Below, piece by piece: positions 1-6,023 of a DNA stretch of 12,045 nucleotides (positions are counted from its first letter, which is position 1; every line of letters begins with the position of its first letter). The notes under the pieces are model-generated. The model made no database searches. It saw nothing but the letters and a program-made list of their open reading frames with translations, and was not told the origin of the DNA. The translations under genes were made by a program, and so were the position numbers. Source of the stretch: Kordiimonadaceae bacterium. GTDB lineage: Bacteria; Pseudomonadota; Alphaproteobacteria; Sphingomonadales; Emcibacteraceae. The DNA lies in assembly GCA_018699075.1 (NCBI GenBank), contig JABIPV010000116.1, positions 1 to 12,045 of the forward strand, given 5' to 3'.

Positions 1-1024
1 CGGTGTTGAAGAACAGCGTCCTATGTGGCGCCGTGCAGTATCTACGGTAAGCGGTAATCTTGGCGAGGTGGTTGGTGAAGTTTATGTTTCCAAACATTTT
101 ACACCAGATACAAAAGCCCGCATGGTTGAGCTTGTAGATAACCTAATTAAATCATATGAGCTTAGTATTAAGAACTTAGATTGGATGGGTGAAGAAACCA
201 AACAAAAAGCTTTAATTAAGCTTTCAAAATTTACGCCTAAAATTGGCTATCCTGATGTCTGGAAAGATTATTCTAAACTGGTTATTCAGCCAGATGACCT
301 TGTGGGTAATATAACCAGGTCCGCACTTGTCGTTCATAACCGTGAGCTTGGAAAACTTGGTGGTCCGATTGATAAAACCGAATGGGGAATGACACCGCAA
401 ACGGTTAATGCCTATTATAATCCTACCATGAATGAAATTGTATTTCCGGCCGCCATATTGCAACCGCCATTCTTTTTTAAAACAGCAGACAATGCCATTA
501 ATTATGGTGGTATTGGTGGTGTGATTGGTCATGAAATTGGCCATGGTTTTGATGACAGCGGCAGTCGTTATAATGGCGATGGAAAACTGGAAAACTGGTG
601 GACAGACAACGATAAAGAGAAGTTTAAACTACGTACTGATGCACTTGTTGCTCAATATGATGCTTATGAACCTGTTGAAGGTGTAAATGTGAACGGCGCT
701 TTTACTTTAGGAGAAAATATTGGTGACTTAAGCGGTCTTAGTATTGCTTATAAAGCCTATAAAATCTCATTGAACGGAGCTGAAGCTCCGGTGATTGATG
801 GCCTAACGGGTGATCAACGCTTTTTCATTGGGTGGGCCCAGGCATTCTTGGGTAAAATTCGCGAAGAAGCTCTTGTCGAACAGATCAGAACCGATCCCCA
901 TTCTCCGACGGAATACCGGGTTAATGGTATTGTTTATAATGTGGATGCTTTTTATGAAGCCTTTAATGTAGGGCCGGAACATGCGTTATATATTAAACCT
1001 GAAGACCGGGTCCGTATTTGGTAA
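1..1024 (+). CDS. M13 family zinc metallopeptidase, C-terminal half (5' end outside window)
   Basis: The reading frame is open from base 2 and ends with TAA at 1022-1024, giving about 340 residues of a family usually 650-700 long, so the N-terminal half lies upstream of the window. The zinc site is HEIGH at 530-544, followed by GFDDSG. The third zinc ligand and its partner are in ENIGD at 713-727. Before these, NAYYNP near 410-427 matches the substrate-backbone-binding NAxY motif of the neprilysin/PepO family. The protein ends in PEDRVRIW, without the cysteine that many members carry near the C terminus. Known members are membrane-anchored or exported endopeptidases that cut short peptides, and export is assumed here because the N terminus is not visible. 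An in-frame ATG at 23 is internal and not the start. The gene converges on the YHS/ETF operon and shares its terminator. Confidence 0.93.
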   Translation, partial: GVEEQRPMWRRAVSTVSGNLGEVVGEVYVSKHFTPDTKARMVELVDNLIKSYELSIKNLDWMGEETKQKALIKLSKFTPKIGYPDVWKDYSKLVIQPDDLVGNITRSALVVHNRELGKLGGPIDKTEWGMTPQTVNAYYNPTMNEIVFPAAILQPPFFFKTADNAINYGGIGGVIGHEIGHGFDDSGSRYNGDGKLENWWTDNDKEKFKLRTDALVAQYDAYEPVEGVNVNGAFTLGENIGDLSGLSIAYKAYKISLNGAEAPVIDGLTGDQRFFIGWAQAFLGKIREEALVEQIRTDPHSPTEYRVNGIVYNVDAFYEAFNVGPEHALYIKPEDRVRIW

Positions 1025-1041
1025 CGATTGATAAAAAAACG

Positions 1042-1073
1042 ATTAAAGGCGAACTTTCGAGTTCGCCTTTAAT
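1042..1073. terminator. Bidirectional intrinsic terminator with TTCG loop
   Basis: A perfect 14-bp stem (1042-1055 with 1060-1073) closes on a TTCG tetraloop between two convergent genes. Read on the minus strand, the hairpin is followed by a run of T's (complement of the A-run at 1032-1038), the classic Rho-independent form. Read on the plus strand, the tail is the weaker AATTATT. The last base of the stem is the last base of the YHS gene's TAA stop codon on the minus strand. Confidence 0.85.
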
Positions 1074-1576
1074 TATTGACTATTTTGAATTCTGAGTAAA
1101 TCTTCCCTAAGAAAGGCCCAGTTACTGGTGGCGAGTACCATATTGGTCCCGCGATCCTCATTCCAATGTTCTTTTGATTCCGCCGTATAAAATAAGAAAA
1201 GCTGTCTTGCAAAAACGATATAATGCTCTGGACTTGACGGGTTTGTATAACCTTGTGCAATTCCAACCGGGTCATAACCACCAAACTGTGGTGCATAAAC
1301 ATCCGGTTTTACGGCAAATTTATCGCGGTTTCCTAAGTTAGAAAAGAACCAAGTGGAGCCTGCCCAATCCACTTGAAATTCAGGAATACCAATGATGGGA
1401 CCACCATCATCAAAATAGGCCACGGCATCATAACCATTGATGGCGATATTTTTATCTGTATTAAAAATAACGCTATCAGCCACATAATCTTGGGCCGCAT
1501 AATAAAATGATAGCGCGCCAAAAATTGAGATAACCAGTGCGGAGACCGTCAGTAGTATGCGAGAAAAATTTGTCAT
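1073..1576 (-). CDS. Membrane-anchored YHS-domain protein
   Basis: This 167-residue protein starts with one hydrophobic segment (residues about 7-27), probably an uncleaved signal anchor that places the rest in the periplasm. The body matches the YHS-domain family: NGYDAVAYF at 47-55, WAGSTWFFSN around 71-80, then FAVKPDVYAPQFGGYDP at 87-103. In the relatives I know, the last block usually reads GGYCA. Here the cysteine is replaced by Asp102, so any metal role inferred from that cysteine is doubtful. Function is unknown; YHS domains are linked to metal binding or sensing. It is the last gene of the etfB-etfA-hbd operon. Its start lies 6 bp after the hbd stop, and its ribosome site (AAGG) lies inside the last hbd codons. 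Family assignment is firm, role is not. Confidence 0.82.
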   Translation of the reverse strand: MTNFSRILLTVSALVISIFGALSFYYAAQDYVADSVIFNTDKNIAINGYDAVAYFDDGGPIIGIPEFQVDWAGSTWFFSNLGNRDKFAVKPDVYAPQFGGYDPVGIAQGYTNPSSPEHYIVFARQLFLFYTAESKEHWNEDRGTNMVLATSNWAFLREDLLRIQNSQ

Positions 1577-1582
1577 ATTTAA

Positions 1583-2455
1583 TTACCTTGTTGGCACAGG
1601 CTCAGCACCGCTGTAATCATAAAACCCGCGCCCAGTTTTACGACCAAGCCAACCGGCTTCTACATATTTCACCAAAAGCGGACAGGGACGATATTTACTA
1701 TCTCCTAGACCATCATAGAGTACCTGCATAATTGAAAGACAGGTATCAAGTCCAATAAAATCTGCTAGCTTTAAAGGTCCCATAGGATGATTAGTTCCAA
1801 GTTCCATGCCAAGGTCGATATCTTTAATGGTGCCTACACCCTCATATAAAGTATAAGCAGCTTCATTAATCATCGGCATTAAAATCCGGTTGACGATAAA
1901 GCCTGGAAAATCTTCTGATGTTGTGCTTTTCTTACCAAGGTTTTTGACAATAGTTTCGACCGATTGGTATGTTTCATCGTCCGTCGCTATGCCTCGGATG
2001 ATTTCTACAAGAACCATGATTGGAACAGGGTTCATAAAATGAACACCAATGAATTTTTCCGGTCTGCCGGAAACAGACGCTAGCCTAGTTACTGAAATGG
2101 ACGATGTGTTGGTTGCCATTATGGCATCCGGTTTCATAATTCCGCTTAGCTCTTTAAAGATAGATTTTTTTATCTCTTCGTTTTCTGTGGCGGCTTCTAT
2201 GGCTAAGTCAACTTGGTCAAAATCTGAAAGGCTAACGCTGGTGGTGATTTTTGCAAAAGCGGCTTGATACTCAGCTTCTGTGATGGCTTCCTTGGTCACT
2301 TGCCGCTGCATATTTTTTTCTATGACGGCAACTGCTTTATCAAGCGCTTCACGGCTGATATCGCTAAGCAGGACATCATATCCTGATAAGGCAAAGACAT
2401 GGGCGATACCGTTGCCCATTTGTCCTGCGCCAATGACACCAACTGATTTCACCAT
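1583..2455 (-). CDS. hbd: 3-hydroxybutyryl-CoA dehydrogenase (3-hydroxyacyl-CoA dehydrogenase family)
   Basis: This 290-residue protein has the usual length for the stand-alone short-chain L-3-hydroxyacyl-CoA dehydrogenase, which oxidises (S)-3-hydroxybutyryl-CoA to acetoacetyl-CoA with NAD(P), or runs in reverse. The Rossmann motif GAGQMG is at residues 9-14, and Asp32 at the end of the second strand favours NAD. The catalytic site is visible as Ser118 in TNTSS, His139 in HFMNPVP and Glu151, followed by FPGFIVNRIL. The C terminus has the GLGRKTGRGFYDY-like signature (WLGRKTGRGFYDY). Its ATG overlaps the etfA stop by one base (TAATG), indicating translational coupling. Electrons from the preceding acyl-CoA dehydrogenase step would pass to the neighbouring ETF, so the operon reads as part of fatty-acid or butyrate metabolism. 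The symbols paaH or fadB2 are alternatives. Confidence 0.94.
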   Translation of the reverse strand: MVKSVGVIGAGQMGNGIAHVFALSGYDVLLSDISREALDKAVAVIEKNMQRQVTKEAITEAEYQAAFAKITTSVSLSDFDQVDLAIEAATENEEIKKSIFKELSGIMKPDAIMATNTSSISVTRLASVSGRPEKFIGVHFMNPVPIMVLVEIIRGIATDDETYQSVETIVKNLGKKSTTSEDFPGFIVNRILMPMINEAAYTLYEGVGTIKDIDLGMELGTNHPMGPLKLADFIGLDTCLSIMQVLYDGLGDSKYRPCPLLVKYVEAGWLGRKTGRGFYDYSGAEPVPTR

Positions 2456-3387
2456 TAAGATAACTCCTTATCCAGTTCAGGTAATGCGTTAAATAAATCG
2501 GCGACAAGGCCGTAATCTGCCACTTGGAAAATCGGTGCTTCTTCGTCCTTATTTATGGCAACAATCACTTTACTGTCCTTCATTCCTGCTAAATGCTGAA
2601 TAGCACCAGAAATGCCGACGGCGATGTATAAATCAGGTGCAACGATTTTACCTGTTTGACCCACTTGATAATCATTGGGTACATAACCCGCATCTACGGC
2701 CGCACGTGACGCACCAATGGCCGCACCAATTTTATCTGCAACACTTTCAATTAGCGCGAAGTTTTCACCGCTGCCCATCCCTCGACCACCTGAAATGATG
2801 ATTTTGGCGCTGGTCAGTTCGGGGCGCTCTGATTTGCTAAGCTCGGCACCAACAAAACTTGATAGGCCAGGATTTGCGGCGCCATCAATATTTTCAATTT
2901 CTGCTGAACCACCTTCGATATTTGCGGCTGCAAAAGCAGTGGTTCTTACGGTGATAAGTTTTTTAGCATCAGAACTTTGCACCGTTGCAATGGCATTACC
3001 GGCGTAAATAGGCCGTTTAAAGGTATCATTGCTTTCTACTGATATAATGTCCGAAATTTGCGACATATCAAGTAAGGCCGCGACCCGAGGCATAAAGTTT
3101 TTACCAGTTGTAGTCGCGGCGACGAGGATCTGATCATATCCGTCTGCAAGTCCAACGATCAATGGTGCAATCACTTCCGCAAGGGGATGTTCATAATCGG
3201 CATGATCTGTGACAAGAACTTTTGCGACGCCGTCAATCTTTGAGGCGCTTTCGACCACTGAAGTACAGCCAGAGCCGGCGACAAGTATATGAATGTCACT
3301 ATTAAAAGCGGCAGCCGCCGTAACGGCATTAAGGGTGCTGTCTTTAATTTTGCTATTATCATGATCTGCTATAACAAGTGTGGTCAT
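2455..3387 (-). CDS. etfA: Electron transfer flavoprotein alpha subunit
   Basis: This is a 310-residue FAD-binding subunit of the soluble ETF heterodimer, which collects electrons from acyl-CoA and related dehydrogenases and passes them to ETF:ubiquinone oxidoreductase. The N terminus, MTTLVIADHDN, is the standard start of the family, so I place the start at 3387 rather than at an in-frame ATG seven codons upstream (3408), which would run into etfB. The C-terminal FAD domain is clear: GGRGMGSGENF, then GQTGKIVAPDLYIAVGISG, IQHLAGM and INKDEEAPIF. The start codon lies one base after the etfB stop, and the stop overlaps the hbd start. No residue looks missing. The etfB-etfA-hbd order is common in Alphaproteobacteria. 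Confidence 0.96.
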   Translation of the reverse strand: MTTLVIADHDNSKIKDSTLNAVTAAAAFNSDIHILVAGSGCTSVVESASKIDGVAKVLVTDHADYEHPLAEVIAPLIVGLADGYDQILVAATTTGKNFMPRVAALLDMSQISDIISVESNDTFKRPIYAGNAIATVQSSDAKKLITVRTTAFAAANIEGGSAEIENIDGAANPGLSSFVGAELSKSERPELTSAKIIISGGRGMGSGENFALIESVADKIGAAIGASRAAVDAGYVPNDYQVGQTGKIVAPDLYIAVGISGAIQHLAGMKDSKVIVAINKDEEAPIFQVADYGLVADLFNALPELDKELS

Positions 3388-3388
3388 T

Positions 3389-4138
3389 TTATAGTACTCC
3401 CGCTTCATCGCGCAGTTTGGAGACTAGTTCCGCAACGCTTTCAACAATTACCCCAGCACTTCTGCCTGCGGGTTCTTCTACTTTTAAAGTGGTAACCCGT
3501 GAGGTGGTATCAACCCCGTAATCTGAGGGTGTTTTTTCAATCAGTTCTTTACGTTTGGCTTTCATTATATTGGGAAGTGAAGCGTAACGTGGTTCATTTA
3601 GCCGGAGGTCCGATGTAATTACGGCGGGTAAGTTAAGTTTAACTGTCTCTAAGCCGCCATCAATTTCGCGGGTGACGTTAACTGTGTTTCCGTCCATTTT
3701 AACTTCCGAAGCAAAAGTTCCTTGCCCCCAACCAAGTAGTGCAGCGAGCATTTGACCCGTTTGATTACAATCATCATCAATGGCTTGTTTGCCCATCATC
3801 ACTATTTCAGGATTCTCTTCAGCGACAATTGCTTTTAAGATTTTGGCAACCGCAAGCGGTTCCACCTGGTCATCGGTTTTCACCAGTATGGCACGGTCAG
3901 CGCCCATTGCCAGGGCCGCTCGAAGGGTTTCCTGCGCTTGTTGTGGTCCAACGGATACCGCGATAATTTCGGTTGCAGTTCCCCCTTCTTTAAGGCGGAT
4001 TGCTTCTTCAACCGCAATTTCATCGAAAGGATTCATGGACATTTTAACGTTGGCAAGCTCAACGCCGCTATTGTCCGATTTGACACGTACTTTAACGTTA
4101 TAGTCAATGACGCGTTTAACGGGGACTAGAATTTTCAT
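3389..4138 (-). CDS. etfB: Electron transfer flavoprotein beta subunit
   Basis: This 249-residue, AMP-binding subunit of ETF is the first gene of the etfB-etfA-hbd-YHS operon. It starts with the canonical MKILVPVKRVIDYN, carries the VEEAIRLKE signature and the MMGKQAIDDDCNQTGQML stretch, and has the dehydrogenase-docking recognition loop NEPRYASLPNIMKAKRK. The start at 4138 fits the family and has a GGAG about 11 bases upstream. An in-frame ATG at 4180 would add 14 non-conserved residues and would lie upstream of the predicted transcription start, so I reject it. The recognition loop keeps the lysines that are methylated in mitochondrial ETF-beta; whether they are modified here cannot be told from this window. 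Confidence 0.96.
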   Translation of the reverse strand: MKILVPVKRVIDYNVKVRVKSDNSGVELANVKMSMNPFDEIAVEEAIRLKEGGTATEIIAVSVGPQQAQETLRAALAMGADRAILVKTDDQVEPLAVAKILKAIVAEENPEIVMMGKQAIDDDCNQTGQMLAALLGWGQGTFASEVKMDGNTVNVTREIDGGLETVKLNLPAVITSDLRLNEPRYASLPNIMKAKRKELIEKTPSDYGVDTTSRVTTLKVEEPAGRSAGVIVESVAELVSKLRDEAGVL

Positions 4139-4160
4139 TGATCGATATACTCCGATTTTC

Positions 4161-4183
4161 AGTATGATTATTATCTTCATACT
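4161..4183. promoter_or_regulatory. 7-bp inverted repeat over the etfB start region (candidate operator)
   Basis: AGTATGA (4161-4167) and TCATACT (4177-4183) form a perfect inverted repeat around a 9-base spacer. It overlaps the predicted -10 box and transcription start of etfB, where a dimeric repressor would block RNA polymerase. No matching regulator is identifiable, and the only regulator gene in the window (Lrp type) has a different candidate site. Confidence 0.35.
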
Positions 4184-4208
4184 ATAATATCAAATCCAGC
4201 TTATTCAA
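4181..4208 (-). promoter_or_regulatory. Predicted promoter of the etfB operon
   Basis: On the minus strand, TTGAAT (4208-4203) is followed after 16 bases by TATAGT (4186-4181), matching the sigma-70 consensus at 4 and 5 of 6 bases. Transcription would begin near 4174, leaving a leader of roughly 35 bases before the etfB start at 4138. This supports the shorter etfB start. Motif-level evidence only. Confidence 0.45.
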
Positions 4209-4243
4209 TGACAATAAGGGATAAAAATCAGAATGAAGCCACT

Positions 4244-4272
4244 TTGACATTCTACTCTGAACAGACTACGGT
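4244..4272 (+). promoter_or_regulatory. Possible promoter of the exported FAH pair
   Basis: A perfect TTGACA (4244-4249) is followed after 17 bases by TACGGT (4267-4272), a poor -10 box. If used, transcription would start near 4279, 28 bases before the ATG at 4307. It would exclude the in-frame ATG at 4208 as a start. The weak -10 suggests an activator may be needed, or that the call is wrong. Confidence 0.3.
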
Positions 4273-4306
4273 CTCAGGATATAAAAAAATAAAAACGGGA
4301 CGAGAA

Positions 4307-5137
4307 ATGAAATATAATTTTAAGAAAATTTTTGCTGGATTACTGCTCTCTTTATTAACCTCTTCATTTGCACTCGCAGAAAGTTATGTGCGGTTTGAAC
4401 AGGACGGTCAAACGTCATGGGGCGAACTCAAAGGGGCTATTATACACCAGTTATCAAATGCCCCATATCTTGGTGGTTCGCCAACTGGTCAAACCGTAAT
4501 TAGATCAGAAGTAAAATTAATGGCGCCTGTTGATCCAAAGGATGTTTATATGACGGGTTTTAATTATGAAGATCATATTCCCGAAGACCAAAAAACCACG
4601 ACTTACCCCGGCCTTTTCATGGTGCCGGCAGGAACACTAATCGGACCTGAGGACGATATTATACATCCTGCTGATAGTAACATTATTGGCTATGAAGCAG
4701 AAAGCGTAATTGTGATCGGTAAGCGGGCAAAGGATGTTTCCGTAGAAGACGCCAGTGATTATATCTTCGGCGTCACAGCAGGAAATGATGTTTCTGCCAG
4801 AGACTGGATCCCGGCCGACATACAGTGGTTTCGCGGTAAAGGAGCCGCAGGCTTTAATTCTGTAGGGCCGGTGCTTCAAACGGGTCTGGATTATAAAAAC
4901 CTTAATTTAACGGCGCGTCTTAATGGCGAAGTACGTCAGCGCGGCAATACATCAAAAATGATCCACAATTTTGATAAAATGGTCAGTTATATATCGACGT
5001 ATTTTGTGCTCAATCCGGGTGATTTAATCTGGTCGGGTACTATTGGCACATCAGAAACACTGCATGTGGGTGATGTTTACGAAGTAGAAATTGAAGGCGT
5101 AGGAATTTTAACAAATAAAGTAGTTCAAGGAAAATAA
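4307..5137 (+). CDS. Exported fumarylacetoacetate hydrolase (FAH) family protein, copy 1
   Basis: This 276-residue protein has a Sec signal peptide (residues 1-24: two lysines, a leucine-rich core, then ALA before Glu25), so the enzyme should act in the periplasm or outside. FAH-superfamily enzymes cleave C-C bonds or decarboxylate or hydrate 1,3-diketo and 2-oxo acids with Mg or Mn. The fold signatures are present: FNYEDHIPE with His90 and Glu93 (the catalytic pair), metal ligands Glu130 and Glu132 in YEAE and Asp161 in GNDVSARDW, Lys178 in RGKG, and the C-terminal GDLIWSGT. The lysine of the common FxKP motif is Val106. The start at 4307 gives the signal peptide and has GGGACGAG just upstream; an ATG at 4208 would bury it. 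It is followed three bases later by a paralogue, so the two are probably co-transcribed. Substrate unknown. Confidence 0.88.
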   Translation: MKYNFKKIFAGLLLSLLTSSFALAESYVRFEQDGQTSWGELKGAIIHQLSNAPYLGGSPTGQTVIRSEVKLMAPVDPKDVYMTGFNYEDHIPEDQKTTTYPGLFMVPAGTLIGPEDDIIHPADSNIIGYEAESVIVIGKRAKDVSVEDASDYIFGVTAGNDVSARDWIPADIQWFRGKGAAGFNSVGPVLQTGLDYKNLNLTARLNGEVRQRGNTSKMIHNFDKMVSYISTYFVLNPGDLIWSGTIGTSETLHVGDVYEVEIEGVGILTNKVVQGK

Positions 5138-5140
5138 TAA

Positions 5141-5977
5141 ATGAATATAAAGTCAACAGTGGCGGGCATTATTGCCGCACTTACAATCGTGGGCAGCGCA
5201 TCTGCTGATAATTATGTACGTTACGAGCAAAATGGCATGGTGTCTTGGGGAGAACTTGAGGGCTCAACCATTCATCAATTAAGTGATGCGCCTTATTTAG
5301 AAGGTAAACGAACAGGTACATCGGTTGAGAAATCCAGTGTAAAACTGAAAGCCCCCGTAGATCCTAAGCTTTCATTTATGACGGCCTTTAATTATAGCTC
5401 CCATAAAAAAGAAACATTTGGTATCACTCAGGATACAACCAAAAAACCGGGACTATTCACTGTTCCGGTTGGCTCAATCATAGGCCCTGAAGATGATATG
5501 GTTCGACCGTTAGGTGCTACAAACTTTCATTATGAAGCGGAAATGGTGATCGTGATTGGTAAAAAGGCAGAAAATGTACCGCTCGAAGAAGCCGGAGATT
5601 ATATATTTGGTGTGACCATCGGTAATGATGGATCAGAACGTGACTGGCAAGCAAATGACATCCAGTGGACGAGGGCGAAGGGAACAAAGAATTTTAACCC
5701 CGTTGGTCCTCACTTGGTTACAGGCCTTGATCACACTGACCTTGATATTGAAGGTCGTCATAACGGCGTTAAATCACAAGGAGCCAATTCATCGGGTATG
5801 ATTTTTAATTTCAATTATATGGTTCATTATATTTCCCAGTATTTCACATTGGAACCTGGTGATGTGATCTGGTCCGGCACCATGGGTGACACTGGGCCCA
5901 TGCAGCCGGGTGATACTTATGAAATCACCGTGGAAGGCATCGGAACCCTTAAGAACAAGTTAGTTCAAGGGAAGTAA
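5141..5977 (+). CDS. Exported fumarylacetoacetate hydrolase (FAH) family protein, copy 2
   Basis: This 278-residue protein is a tandem paralogue of the preceding gene. By eye about 55-60% of aligned residues are identical, from YVR.EQ at the mature N terminus to the shared VQGK end. A separate signal peptide is clear (residues 1-22, cleavage after ASA), and it is not a copy of the first one's sequence. Active-site candidates are kept: His88 and Glu91 in FNYSSHKKE, Glu132 and Glu134 in HYEAE, Asp163 in GND, and the lysine in RAKG. As in copy 1, the FxKP lysine is valine (Val108). It differs by GNDGSERDW in place of NDVSARDW and by a short insertion after the catalytic loop, which may shift substrate choice. 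AAGGA at 5127-5131, inside the end of copy 1, is its ribosome site. The pair may form a heteromer or split substrates; this is inference. Confidence 0.87.
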   Translation: MNIKSTVAGIIAALTIVGSASADNYVRYEQNGMVSWGELEGSTIHQLSDAPYLEGKRTGTSVEKSSVKLKAPVDPKLSFMTAFNYSSHKKETFGITQDTTKKPGLFTVPVGSIIGPEDDMVRPLGATNFHYEAEMVIVIGKKAENVPLEEAGDYIFGVTIGNDGSERDWQANDIQWTRAKGTKNFNPVGPHLVTGLDHTDLDIEGRHNGVKSQGANSSGMIFNFNYMVHYISQYFTLEPGDVIWSGTMGDTGPMQPGDTYEITVEGIGTLKNKLVQGK

Positions 5978-5991
5978 AGTTTTCTTAATCG

Positions 5992-6023
5992 AAAAAGCCC
6001 CGTTAATCGTAGCGGGGCTTTTT
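5992..6023. terminator. Bidirectional intrinsic terminator between the FAH pair and feoB
   Basis: A 13-bp stem (5992-6004 with 6011-6023, one G-T pair) has a GCCCCG/CGGGGC core and a 6-base loop. It is flanked by A's on the left and T's on the right, so it works in both directions. Its last base is the first base of the complement of the feoB stop codon, leaving no spare sequence between the converging genes. Confidence 0.88.

Noticed and set aside
224..544. 106-codon open frame antisense to the M13 peptidase
   Set aside because: It opposes the zinc-site region of a clear M13 gene and its translation resembles nothing known.
3780..4103. 107-codon open frame on the plus strand antisense to etfB, and similar antisense frames over etfA, feoB and aldh
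   Set aside because: All are out-of-frame or opposite-strand shadows of strongly conserved genes, with no family resemblance and no ribosome site.
4139..4180. Longer etfB start at 4180
   Set aside because: It would lie upstream of the predicted transcription start, and the family N terminus begins at 4138.
4208..4306. In-frame upstream start giving FAH copy 1 a 33-residue extension
   Set aside because: The extension is not conserved-looking, would bury the signal peptide, and starts upstream of the predicted promoter.
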